A stretch of 64,000 nucleotides of DNA, from contig NZ_AUDS01000009.1 in the NCBI RefSeq assembly GCF_000425585.1, positions 27,708-91,707 on the forward strand, in the 5' to 3' direction. Within the stretch, counting starts at the first letter, position 1. Each line of letters opens with the position of its first letter. Below the pieces are notes generated by a model. The model saw only the letters and a list, made by a program, of their open reading frames with translations, had not been told where the DNA came from and did not search any database. Positions 25,361 through 33,472 of the stretch are shown here, piece by piece. Source of the DNA: Terrimonas ferruginea DSM 30193. Its GTDB lineage: Bacteria > Bacteroidota > Bacteroidia > Chitinophagales > Chitinophagaceae. Position numbers and translations under genes: made by a program.

Positions 25361-26275
25361 TTATCCCTTCCCTGGCAAATGAATCTCTGCCATCATACAA
25401 CGCGCGCTGCCACCGCCATTTTTCTCAATCACATCCAGGGGCGCATGTACAATGGGGTTGAAGGAGGAGAGTTCTGTTATCTGTCCCGGCGTAAGCGAAC
25501 TGAAGGCTTGTGTAGACATTACCAGTAATTTTCTTCCGCGCAGGCTTTGCACCTGTAACATATTTCCGGCAAAATGATTCATCTGATCAAGCGTGATCGC
25601 GATGACCGTTTTGCGCGACCCTTTCAATTTTTCTTCAACATACTTGCGCTCCTCTTTGGAAGGAATGGCGTCGAGGCAGATCACCGCATAGTCATCACCG
25701 ATACACATCAATACGTTGGTGTGATAGATGGCCACGCCCTGCGCATCGGCTGCATGGAATTCAACCGTTTCATAGCCGGTGGCATCGGCAAAGGCCTTCA
25801 ATACTTCAGGATGCGTGCGCGGTGAAAGACAGGCATAAGCCACTTTATGTGTTCTGTCCAGCACCATGCTGCCGGTGCCTTCCAGATAAAGATTTTTTGC
25901 TTCAAAATCAGATAGGTCCGTGGTGCGCCCGATGCGGAATTGCTCCGCTATTTTTCCGATGATATGTGGTTTGCGTTCCAGTCGCCGGTTTTCGGCAAAC
26001 ATCGGATAGAGTATCACACTGCCGTCATGATGAAAGGATATCCAGTTGTTGGGAAAAATAGAATCGGGTGTATGTGGTTGCGGTGTATCATCGATCACGG
26101 TTACGTCCACGCCATGTCCGCGCAGCAGGGCCACGAACCGGTCAAATTCCTGTTGCGCTTTTTCCTGCACCCCGGTTTCATTGTTCACCTGTTGAAAGGC
26201 ATTGTTCACCGCAGTTTGTGCATTGAAGCCAAACTGTACCGGACGAATCATCAATATATGCGATGTGGTCTGCAT
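25361..26275 (-). CDS. ctlX: Citrulline utilization hydrolase CtlX-type (amidinotransferase fold)
   Basis: 304 residues. Belongs to the guanidine-modifying superfamily, subgroup called CtlX in Bacteroidota. Landmarks: TPDSIFPNNWISFH (about 69-82) with substrate Asp and Asn, LEGTGSMVLDR (about 131-141), the catalytic His in VAIYHTNVLMCIG (H185), and the nucleophile Cys293 in GGGSARCMMAEIHLPGKG. The proposed role is hydrolysis of a citrulline-like compound, based on family naming only. It lies 9 bases downstream of a second enzyme of the same superfamily; the two are clearly one operon. Confidence 0.85.
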   Translation of the reverse strand: MQTTSHILMIRPVQFGFNAQTAVNNAFQQVNNETGVQEKAQQEFDRFVALLRGHGVDVTVIDDTPQPHTPDSIFPNNWISFHHDGSVILYPMFAENRRLERKPHIIGKIAEQFRIGRTTDLSDFEAKNLYLEGTGSMVLDRTHKVAYACLSPRTHPEVLKAFADATGYETVEFHAADAQGVAIYHTNVLMCIGDDYAVICLDAIPSKEERKYVEEKLKGSRKTVIAITLDQMNHFAGNMLQVQSLRGRKLLVMSTQAFSSLTPGQITELSSFNPIVHAPLDVIEKNGGGSARCMMAEIHLPGKG

Positions 26276-26284
26276 AAGTATCGT

Positions 26285-27733
26285 TTAAATGTCTTCCCGC
26301 CAGAGCGGCATGCTCATGCAATGGAATCCGCCGCGTGCTCTCGATAGTTCGGCAGAAGGCATGGTGATGAGCGTATCTTCCAATGTTTCTGTTGTCCATT
26401 CTCCTGATTCGAGTTTGTCGATCATTTCGCGTGCGGGCACTATCTTGAATCCTGCCGCTTCAAAGGCTTCGAGCGTTTTATCGTTGCGGTCGTAACCCAA
26501 TACCACACCCTCTTTCAAGGCAAGCAGGTTGCAGGAATCGGTCCATTGTTCACGTGCATCGAAGGGGAACTGGTTGTTGCCGGAGTAGATGAATTTTACT
26601 TTCTCTTCGCATTTCAGGTCGTGTTTGCTGATGTCGGCCAGCAGCTCTTCGAGGTTGTCGAAGTGAACAGGATTTTCCTGGTCTTTCTTCCGGAACTGAA
26701 TAATGCGAATCTTGTCTTCTTTTTTCCGTTCGTCCAATACGCGTTCGATGGGGTCGGCGTCTTCCATTTTTATGGTCTTTTTGGAGAAGGCTCCCAGCAT
26801 GACCCACATGTTTTTCTTCACCTGCGTAAAAACGGTGTCGATATGCATGTAGTCGCGCTTCTTCGGAATTTTTACCACCGTTATTTTCTTGACCACATTT
26901 TTTTCAAAAAGAATGCGGATGGCCTGGTGTGCTGCTTCCATCGTGGTGCGTTCGCTGATGCCGATCAGCAAATGCTCTTTGGTCACTACCATGATGTCGC
27001 CGCCTTCGAGGGTTACTTTTTTATCGTCACCGTCGCGGGGCAGCAGGAAATGGTGTGAAGTGTCGGGCAACTCGATGATGTTCTCGCGGCAATGCGCAAA
27101 CAACGGATGGTTATAGAAAATATATTTTATCAATAATGCTTCACGCGTGCGTGCTTTTTTCGCGGGTTTGTTGAGCAGGATATGATCGTTGATTACAATG
27201 CCGATGTCGCGCGTAAAAATAAAGTTAGGCACGGGAGGAAAAAGCATTTCCTTTTCATTATTGGTACCGCTGATAAAGAGTTTGGCGAGTTGCGCCGGTG
27301 TCAGGTTTACCAATGATTCCTGCATTTCATAACTGCAATTCTCGAGTGCGCAAACGGAAGCGATCAGTTTCAGTTTGATCTCCCGGTCTTCCAATACATC
27401 GGCCAGCAGCCATTGCAGTTCCACCACGTTTTCTGAGCGGTAGAAATCGGCGTGATCAGGTTTATAAAAATTGAAACGGTTAGCGGGATCGTCGATCTCG
27501 TGAAGGCGTCCACGGATCTTGCCCGGATCGAGAAAGTATAAAAGGATTTTGGTGTAATAGTCGTACTCTTTGCGACGGATGGTTTCGAGGTGCACGATGT
27601 CTTCAAAAAGCCAGTCCTGCGCTTTGGAGGGGACCACTTTTCCCAAACCACTGTCGGGGCTGTGGACCAATAATCGTTTAAGCGTGCCTATTTCTGAACT
27701 TACATGGACTTTAGCCAGGTCATTTTTTGCCAT
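26285..27733 (-). CDS. Arginine deiminase family protein
   Basis: 482 residues from MAKNDLAKVHVSSEIGTLKRLLVHSPDSG; the long upstream in-frame extension (to 27874) reads through the likely promoter and is rejected. Catalytic-core motifs of arginine deiminase are all present: FTRD (173-176), EGGD (243-246), MHIDTVF with His297 and Asp299, and nucleophile Cys472 in ARGGFHCMSMPLWR. About 70 residues longer than classical ArcA, with inserts around 75-160 and 320-400. Expected to hydrolyse arginine or a related guanidine to citrulline and ammonia; no arcB or arcC neighbours, so a fermentative ADI pathway is not supported. Operon with ctlX, which could act next. Confidence 0.87.
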   Translation of the reverse strand: MAKNDLAKVHVSSEIGTLKRLLVHSPDSGLGKVVPSKAQDWLFEDIVHLETIRRKEYDYYTKILLYFLDPGKIRGRLHEIDDPANRFNFYKPDHADFYRSENVVELQWLLADVLEDREIKLKLIASVCALENCSYEMQESLVNLTPAQLAKLFISGTNNEKEMLFPPVPNFIFTRDIGIVINDHILLNKPAKKARTREALLIKYIFYNHPLFAHCRENIIELPDTSHHFLLPRDGDDKKVTLEGGDIMVVTKEHLLIGISERTTMEAAHQAIRILFEKNVVKKITVVKIPKKRDYMHIDTVFTQVKKNMWVMLGAFSKKTIKMEDADPIERVLDERKKEDKIRIIQFRKKDQENPVHFDNLEELLADISKHDLKCEEKVKFIYSGNNQFPFDAREQWTDSCNLLALKEGVVLGYDRNDKTLEAFEAAGFKIVPAREMIDKLESGEWTTETLEDTLITMPSAELSRARGGFHCMSMPLWREDI

Positions 27734-28088
27734 CTTTCTCAGGTTTGGTAAAAGAAAAGGCAGGGAATCCCTGCGGAGCGATTGCGCTAGTCCGGAATGG
27801 CCGGCAACTGGCCGGAAGCTGGTTCCGGTAATATGGTCAGAAATGAATAACGCATAGAGGCAATCGCGGCACAAAAATACGGTTAAGTTGGAGTATTAAG
27901 TAATAAGTTTTAAGGTTAAAACAGCCGTTATAAGTAATAAGTTGTAAGTTTTAAGTAAACAGCCATTCACGATTGACCATTCACCATTCACTATTCACGA
28001 TTGACCATTCACGATTGACGATTCACCATTCACTCCGCACTTTTGAATTTTGACTTTTGCCCTTTGAATTTCTATCTTGCGTGCCGAA
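27734..28088. repeat. 355-bp divergent gap holding composite element R6
   Basis: No gene seen. Bases 27734-27890 hold the arginine-deiminase leader and two small hairpins (CAGGG-AATC-CCTG near 27764 and GGCCGG-type near 27800). From 27893, TAAGTAA-type units are interrupted by AAGGTTAAAACAGCCG (27913-27928), a piece of the module in R2. About ten TTSACNA units follow at 27963-28035. A T/G-rich stretch (28040-28080) probably holds the promoter of the next gene. Confidence 0.85.
27872..27879 (-). promoter_or_regulatory. Candidate -7 box for the arginine deiminase-ctlX operon
   Basis: Minus strand reads TATTTTTG, an exact TAnnTTTG match, with a leader of about 130 bases. No -33 match. Confidence 0.35.
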
Positions 28089-28985
28089 ATGAAAAAAGCC
28101 TTCCTTCAATTGCATATAGCGGTTTTCCTTGCCGGATTTACCGGGTTACTGGGCAAACTCATTACCCTGAATGAAGGTTTGCTGGTCTGGTATCGCCTGC
28201 TGATCACAGCCGTAACCATGTGGATACTCTGGGGCTATCAACGCAAGATCGTTCCGTTGCCGGCAAAGGATAAGCTGCGCATCACCGGAATCGGTTTTAT
28301 TGCCGCCCTGCACTGGGTCAGCTTTTACGGAGCCATCAAATACGGCAACATCTCCATTGCATTGGTATGCCTCTCTGCCATGAGTTTTTTCAGCGCTATT
28401 TTAGAACCGCTGCTTACCCGGCAGCCGTTCAAGCTGATGGAACTACTATTGGGATTGATGGCCATTGCCGGCATCTATATCATTTTTCATTTCGATGCGC
28501 GTTTCAAAACAGGCATTATCATCGGGCTTGTTTCTGCCTTCCTCGCGGCTTTGTTCCCGATCTTTTTACGCAAAGAAGTACAGCGTATCAATGTGGAAAC
28601 CGTACTTACCTGGCAGATGACCGGCGGCTGGCTCACCTTGTCACTGGTGATGCCGTTTTACCTGTATTATTTTCCCACCGATCAGTTATTCCCCGACCTG
28701 TCTAATTGGTTCTGGTTATTGGTACTCGCGTGGTTGTGTACCGTGCTGGCGATGCGGCTATCCACCAATGCGCTGCGGAAATTATCGGCCTTCACAGTTA
28801 ACCTTTCGTACAACCTGGAACCGGTTTACGGCGTAACGCTGGCTTTTTTGGTAGCGGGAGAAAACGAACAGGTCAGTCAATGGTTTTACCTGGGTTTTGC
28901 CGTCATCATTTTTGCGGTGGTGGTGCATACCTCGCTGTTGCGTGTGGCCTCGCGTCGTCAGTTGGCCGGGCGGGAAACGAACTGA
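28089..28985 (+). CDS. EamA/DMT-family transporter
   Basis: 298 residues and ten predicted membrane helices forming two EamA repeats (about 5-138 and 150-290). Starts at ATG 28089 (MKKAFLQLHIAVFLAGFTGLLGKLI), not at the TTG four codons upstream. RhaT/PecM-like drug/metabolite transporters export amino acids or other small molecules; substrate unknown. The conserved ALHWVSFYGAIKYGNISIALV region in the first repeat and the LSYNLEPVYGVTLAFLVAGE segment in the second are typical. It stands alone between a divergent and a convergent neighbour. Confidence 0.88.
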   Translation: MKKAFLQLHIAVFLAGFTGLLGKLITLNEGLLVWYRLLITAVTMWILWGYQRKIVPLPAKDKLRITGIGFIAALHWVSFYGAIKYGNISIALVCLSAMSFFSAILEPLLTRQPFKLMELLLGLMAIAGIYIIFHFDARFKTGIIIGLVSAFLAALFPIFLRKEVQRINVETVLTWQMTGGWLTLSLVMPFYLYYFPTDQLFPDLSNWFWLLVLAWLCTVLAMRLSTNALRKLSAFTVNLSYNLEPVYGVTLAFLVAGENEQVSQWFYLGFAVIIFAVVVHTSLLRVASRRQLAGRETN

Positions 28986-29702
28986 TCAGGCAGCGTCGGA
29001 AATAAATTTCACCAGGCTTCTTTTTACCACCGGCAACAAGGTTTCCTCTACCGGGAATTTCAACTCCGTTTCTATGGCATATACGGCGGGGTTGGGCAGT
29101 TCCTGTTTGCTGCGGATCAGTTCCGCTTTTATTTGCTCGTAGGTAGTGCTGATGCCGCGGTAACGCATGTCCACATACGAGGTACGCATACTGCGATAAC
29201 GCGCGTCGCGTTTTTCAAAAATAGATAAACGATAGTGGTAAATGCGTGTACGCCGCGCGTTGCCATTGCTCAGGAAAAAATACCCTTCCTGTGTATCGAG
29301 TGGCATGAGGCCAATAGGGGAAATGTTCAGTTTTTCTTCTACAAATTCATAGATTTCCGTACCGCTGTGGATGGTTGAGCGCATGCGTTCTGCGGCGTAA
29401 TGGATAATCTGTTCGAGTTCCGTCATCACTTCATCATCTGCCATCATTTGCTCATATAACAGTTGCAGTTTTTCCAGTTGAATGCCTGTCAGTTTTTTGG
29501 GAAATTGTTCCTGCAGGTATTTTTTGTTTTCGCGGAAAGCGATGATGTTATTGTAATGGAAAATAAGATCGGCCAGTTGCGGATAGAGTTTGTTTTGGGT
29601 GAAATGGCCATTGATCTGCTGCAGGTAGGCGAGCAGGGTGTATTTCTTTAATTCAAAGTCGATATAGCCTTCGGCAAACCATGTTTCGGATAACTGTTTC
29701 AT
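28986..29702 (-). CDS. Conserved-looking hypothetical protein, 238 residues
   Basis: Not recognised. No signal peptide or membrane segment; mostly helical in the first 120 residues (heptad-like Leu pattern around 20-115) and more beta-like afterwards. The long open frame, codon use like its neighbours and tight abutment with the convergent transporter gene (adjacent stop codons at 28985/28986) support a real gene. Aromatic and Arg-rich stretch RRTRIYHYRLSIFEKRDARYRSMRTSYVDMRYRG at about 147-180 (two parts: RRTRIYHYRLSIFEKRDARY and RSMRTSYVDMRYRG) might bind nucleic acid or an acidic partner; speculative. Confidence 0.6.
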   Translation of the reverse strand: MKQLSETWFAEGYIDFELKKYTLLAYLQQINGHFTQNKLYPQLADLIFHYNNIIAFRENKKYLQEQFPKKLTGIQLEKLQLLYEQMMADDEVMTELEQIIHYAAERMRSTIHSGTEIYEFVEEKLNISPIGLMPLDTQEGYFFLSNGNARRTRIYHYRLSIFEKRDARYRSMRTSYVDMRYRGISTTYEQIKAELIRSKQELPNPAVYAIETELKFPVEETLLPVVKRSLVKFISDAA

Positions 29703-29849
29703 ATGCCCGGTTTTTCGTGAACTGTTATCCTAATTTAAAGTAAAAATTAAAAAGTCAAAAGTTAAAAATGGAATAGGTAGGGGGAATAGCTGTGTTAAAT
29801 GCCTTATTGGTCTTCATAGTAATATGGAAGTGATGTGCGAACTCAATCA

Positions 29850-29880
29850 TCAAATTTTCAAATTATCAAATCATCAAATT
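29850..29880. repeat. 8-bp tandem repeat, CAAATYWT type
   Basis: Four consecutive units CAAATTTT, CAAATTAT, CAAATCAT, CAAATTAA. A second array of the same unit lies in the groES-groEL spacer (57600-57628). Located just beyond the 3' end of the DUF2490 gene. Confidence 0.7.
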
Positions 29881-30589
29881 AATCAACGTTCCCCGGAATC
29901 CGTTCATTCGGATTCTTGTCGCCGTCGATGTCGATCATGAGGGTGAGCTGGAAGAAATGTTTGCCGGCACCGACTTCATTGCGATAGTCGTATTGATACA
30001 CATAACCGGGCTGTACACTGAAGTAGGAGGAAATTTGGTAACCGATCCCCGCAAAGAAACGGTTGCGTTCAAAATAAGGCGCTTTGTTGGTCAGAAAGAC
30101 TTCGTTGAATGCGCCGAGGTAAAATGTTTTAGGCTCTATTTTCTTTTTGGCAATCGGCATGGCCGCATTCAGCCTGTAACGGAAGCGGTTGCGGTAGCCG
30201 GTTTTGAACCAGCGTTGTTCCACGCGGTAACGATGTTCAAATTTGAGTAAATCGAGATAGTTGTTCATCGTCAGCTGCTGCCAGAAACGTGTTTCGTTGG
30301 CGGTAACAGGTTTGGTGAAGTTGCCCGGATCAGAGTAGGTGGTGTATTTGCCTACGCCCATCAGCAGTGAGAAGTTTTTATTGAGGAAATACGACACGCC
30401 GCCTTTTACCTCATGATAAAAATGGTCATTGTAAAATGACTGCGAACGGAGTTGCAGCTCATTGAAAGCTTCCCACTTCGGAGCGAGTGTTATACGTGTA
30501 TTGATCACGTTCCAGGAACCGAAATTCTTCTTCTGGCCGTGCGACAAGACAGCGACAGACAGCAAGAGCAGCAAAAAGCCTGTTCTCAT
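29879..30589 (-). CDS. DUF2490 protein, probable small outer-membrane barrel
   Basis: 236 residues. Signal peptide of about 19 residues (ends SHGQ). DUF2490 domain: GSWNVINTRITLAPKWEAFNELQLRSQSFYND, then repeated amphipathic strands, FEHRYRVEQRWF (about 117-128), GYRNRFRYRLNAAMPI, FFAGIGYQISSYFSVQPGYVYQYD. Alternating hydrophobic residues and frequent aromatic girdles suggest an outer-membrane beta-barrel of about 10-12 strands. Function unknown. It is the gene after the E2 acyltransferase on the same strand (27-base gap), probably cotranscribed without a functional link. Confidence 0.82.
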   Translation of the reverse strand: MRTGFLLLLLSVAVLSHGQKKNFGSWNVINTRITLAPKWEAFNELQLRSQSFYNDHFYHEVKGGVSYFLNKNFSLLMGVGKYTTYSDPGNFTKPVTANETRFWQQLTMNNYLDLLKFEHRYRVEQRWFKTGYRNRFRYRLNAAMPIAKKKIEPKTFYLGAFNEVFLTNKAPYFERNRFFAGIGYQISSYFSVQPGYVYQYDYRNEVGAGKHFFQLTLMIDIDGDKNPNERIPGNVD

Positions 30590-30616
30590 TTTGAGTGTTT
30601 AATTGATCATCCGGGA

Positions 30617-31942
30617 TCAGATCTCGCGATCGGGGCTGAAGTTCTCCAGCTCTTTTGCTACGGCTGTGAGGAAGGTAGCGCCGAGGCTTCCATCCACAAT
30701 GCGGTGGTCATAGCTCATGCTGAGATACATCATGTGACGTATGGCAATGCTATCGCCCATGGGTGTTTCCACTACCACAGGTCTTTTCTTGATGGCACCA
30801 ACTGCCAGTATGGCCACCTGCGGCTGGTTGATAATGGGCGTGCCCATCAGGCTGCCGAATGTGCCTACGTTGGTGAGGGTAAAAGTGCCGCCCTGAGTAT
30901 CGTCAGCTTTCAGTTTGCCATTGCGGGCACTGTCGGCCAGGCCGTTTACTTGTTTGGCAAGACCTACCAGGTTGAGCTGGTCGGCATTTTTGATCACCGG
31001 CACGATCAGGTTGCCGCTGGGAAGCGCCGTTGCCATGCCGATATTGATATCTTTTTTAATAATGATCTTGTCACCGTCGAGTGAACAGTTGATCAGGGGG
31101 AATTTTTTGATGCATTTTACAATCGCTTCTACAAACAGCGGCGTGAAAGTGATCTTGGTTCCCTCGCGGCGTTCGAATTCTTTTTTCGCTTTGTCGCGCC
31201 ACATTACCAGGTTGGTAACGTCGGCTTCGGTGAAGCTGGTTACGTGCGGGCTGGTATGTTTGCTGCGTACCATGTGATCGGCTATCAGTTTCCGCATGCG
31301 GTCCATTTCGATGATCTCCACGTTACCGGAGTAAGTGGTCATCGCCCGGGTTTCGCGGGGAGCGATGGTCGCCGGGGCAGACTGCTGCTGTGGCTGTGCC
31401 TGTACTGCAGGTTGCTGCGCCGCCGGAACCTGTCCGGATTTGCGCTGGCTGAGGTATTGCAGGATATCTTTTTTGGTCACGCGGCCTTCGTTGCCGGTGC
31501 CGGGAATTTGTTCCAGTTCGCTCATGCTGATGCCTTCGCTGGCGGCGATGTTCAGCACCAAAGGAGAGTAGAAACGTGCGCCACCGGCAGATGCCGCTGG
31601 TGCAGCCGCCTGCGTCGATACAACAGCGGCCTGTATGGCAGGAGCAGCGGGTTGTTCGGGCGCGGATACTGTTTGCGCCGGCGCGGAGGCAGTCGCTTCG
31701 CCACCCTGGCGGATGCGGGCGATGACCGTACCGATAGGTACTACATCGTTGACCTTGAAGAGAATTTCTTCGATGACGCCTTCTGCTGTGCTGGGCACTT
31801 CGCTGTCCACTTTATCGGTTGCGATTTCGAGTACAGTTTCGTCCATTTTTACGGAATCACCCGGTTGCTTGAACCATTTCAGGATGGTGGCTTCCATAAT
31901 ACTTTCTCCGAGCTTAGGCATTATCAGGTCTACTGTCGCCAT
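30617..31942 (-). CDS. 2-oxo acid dehydrogenase E2, dihydrolipoyl acyltransferase
   Basis: 441 residues from MATVDLIMPKLGESIMEATI; an upstream in-frame start at 31981 is rejected. Domains: lipoyl domain 1-80 with the lipoylated Lys44 in ATDKVDSE; Ala/Pro/Gln-rich linker (about 82-125); peripheral-subunit-binding domain (about 125-165, YSPLVLNIAASEGISMSELEQIPGTGNEGRVTKKDI as two adjoining blocks); acyltransferase domain to the end with catalytic HRIVDGS (His and Asp). Central subunit of a pyruvate, 2-oxoglutarate or branched-chain 2-oxo acid dehydrogenase complex; E1 and E3 genes are not adjacent, so the substrate is not fixed. The single lipoyl domain and sequence suggest the branched-chain or generic type. 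Confidence 0.9.
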   Translation of the reverse strand: MATVDLIMPKLGESIMEATILKWFKQPGDSVKMDETVLEIATDKVDSEVPSTAEGVIEEILFKVNDVVPIGTVIARIRQGGEATASAPAQTVSAPEQPAAPAIQAAVVSTQAAAPAASAGGARFYSPLVLNIAASEGISMSELEQIPGTGNEGRVTKKDILQYLSQRKSGQVPAAQQPAVQAQPQQQSAPATIAPRETRAMTTYSGNVEIIEMDRMRKLIADHMVRSKHTSPHVTSFTEADVTNLVMWRDKAKKEFERREGTKITFTPLFVEAIVKCIKKFPLINCSLDGDKIIIKKDINIGMATALPSGNLIVPVIKNADQLNLVGLAKQVNGLADSARNGKLKADDTQGGTFTLTNVGTFGSLMGTPIINQPQVAILAVGAIKKRPVVVETPMGDSIAIRHMMYLSMSYDHRIVDGSLGATFLTAVAKELENFSPDREI

Positions 31943-32093
31943 ATTATTGATTGAGCGGTTAATATTTAAAAATTCCGGCAACGGGATTACTACCTGGCGG
32001 TTAACAGGGCAATGAATACCAGGTTGTACTCACTGGCAACAGGCAAGCAATTCCATCGTCGCCGCAAAAATAACGATTTGGAAGTAAACACGA

Positions 32094-33353
32094 TTATTCG
32101 TGAGCAAGAATGAATTTTCGTAAAAAGTTGAGCGCCTGCGCCGCCGTTTGGGCAATATTTCGCATACGATCAAACCGCAGGTTGAGCAGGAGTGTGGCCG
32201 TATGTTCTGCACCAGCTACGGCAATCCACACGGTTCCCACCGGTTTTTCTTCACTGCCGCCGTCCGGACCCATAATACCGGAAGTGGCCAGCGCGTAGTC
32301 GGTTCCCAGCAATTTACGGGCATTCTGCGCCATGGCGATCACGGTTTCTTCGCTCACGGCTCCGTGTGCCAGCAACGTTTCGTGCGGCACATCCAGTACT
32401 TTTTCCTTTATCTGGTTGGCATAGCTGATTACACTGCCCTGGTAATAAGCCGAAGAGCCCGGAATGCTCGTGATCAGGTGGGCGATATAACCGCCGGTGC
32501 AGCTTTCGGCGGTGGCCACCGTTTTTCCTTTTCCTTTCAGTATGCTGCCGACGACAATTTCCAATCCTTCATCGGTATCGGTAACCAGCACATCCTGGAT
32601 GAATGTCTTGAGCTGATCAAAGAAGGGCAGGAGCTCGTTTTCCACGGTTTCGCGGTCCGGCCCCTGCGAGGTCAGCCGCAGCCGCACCATGCCGTAACTT
32701 GGCAGGTAAGCGAGTTTAATATGAGGAGGCAACGAAGCTTCAAAGTCTACCAACCGCTCGGCAATCATCGATTCTCCCATACCGGCCGTAAAAGCCGTGC
32801 GGTGAACGATGGCCGGCAGCGGAAACCTGGTCAGCAGCCGGGGAATCACCTGGTCTTGTATCAGCCCTTTCATTTCATGCGGCACGCCGGGCAGGGAAAT
32901 AAAAACGCGGTTATCTTCTGCCTCAAACCACATGCCTGGTGCGGAGCCTCTGGCATTGTGCAATACCGTACATACGTCCGGCACATCGGCCTGACGGAGA
33001 TTGCGCTCGAGTATGGGGCCGGGACGGCGATAGATTTTTTCAAACAAATATTTTACATGTTCCAATACACCGGGATCGGTCACCATTTTTCCACCAAAAT
33101 AGTTACACAGCAGCGGCTTGGTGATATCGTCGGCAGTAGGGCCGAGGCCACCGGTGATAATGATCAGTGAAGATTGTTTGCGCTCTTCGTCGAGTGCTTC
33201 CCAGATGTCTTTGTATACATCACCGACAGCCACACGGCGGCGTACCCAGATGCCGATGCGGTTCAACTCCTGCGCAATGAAAGCGCTGTTGGTGTCGATG
33301 GTCTGGCCGATCAGCAGTTCGTCGCCGATGGTAATGATGGAAGCGTTGAGCAT
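32094..33353 (-). CDS. cinA: CinA-family nicotinamide-nucleotide amidohydrolase / ADP-ribose pyrophosphatase
   Basis: 419 residues from MLNASIITIGDELLIGQTIDTNSA. N-terminal MoCF/COG1058 domain (about 1-170) with IIITGGLGPTADDITK (about 63-78). C-terminal CinA amidohydrolase domain (about 255-415) with ATAESCTGGYIAHLITSIPGSSAYYQGSVISY (about 267-298, in two blocks) containing the catalytic Ser/Lys region and ALATSGIMGPDGGSEEKPVGTVWIAV. Salvages pyridine nucleotides by deamidating NMN. Convergent neither to nor overlapping with others; divergent from dacB with a 119-base gap. An upstream start at 33386 is less likely. Confidence 0.93.
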   Translation of the reverse strand: MLNASIITIGDELLIGQTIDTNSAFIAQELNRIGIWVRRRVAVGDVYKDIWEALDEERKQSSLIIITGGLGPTADDITKPLLCNYFGGKMVTDPGVLEHVKYLFEKIYRRPGPILERNLRQADVPDVCTVLHNARGSAPGMWFEAEDNRVFISLPGVPHEMKGLIQDQVIPRLLTRFPLPAIVHRTAFTAGMGESMIAERLVDFEASLPPHIKLAYLPSYGMVRLRLTSQGPDRETVENELLPFFDQLKTFIQDVLVTDTDEGLEIVVGSILKGKGKTVATAESCTGGYIAHLITSIPGSSAYYQGSVISYANQIKEKVLDVPHETLLAHGAVSEETVIAMAQNARKLLGTDYALATSGIMGPDGGSEEKPVGTVWIAVAGAEHTATLLLNLRFDRMRNIAQTAAQALNFLRKFILAHE

Positions 33354-33472
33354 GTGTGCGTATTTATCTGCAAATATCCGTAACACGCACGTGCCAAATA
33401 AGTTTGGCTGCGTAAAAACTTTTGCAGCGCCTGGCGTATCTTTCCCGTCCTGTTTTTTATAAATAACATTTC

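Noticed and set aside
30915-31954. Plus-strand reading frames opposite the E2 gene
   Set aside because: They are antisense shadows of a clear lipoyl acyltransferase gene and contain no recognisable motif.
32148-33170. Plus-strand frame of 340 codons inside cinA
   Set aside because: Complementary to the complete CinA protein; low-complexity Cys/His/Arg composition typical of shadow frames.
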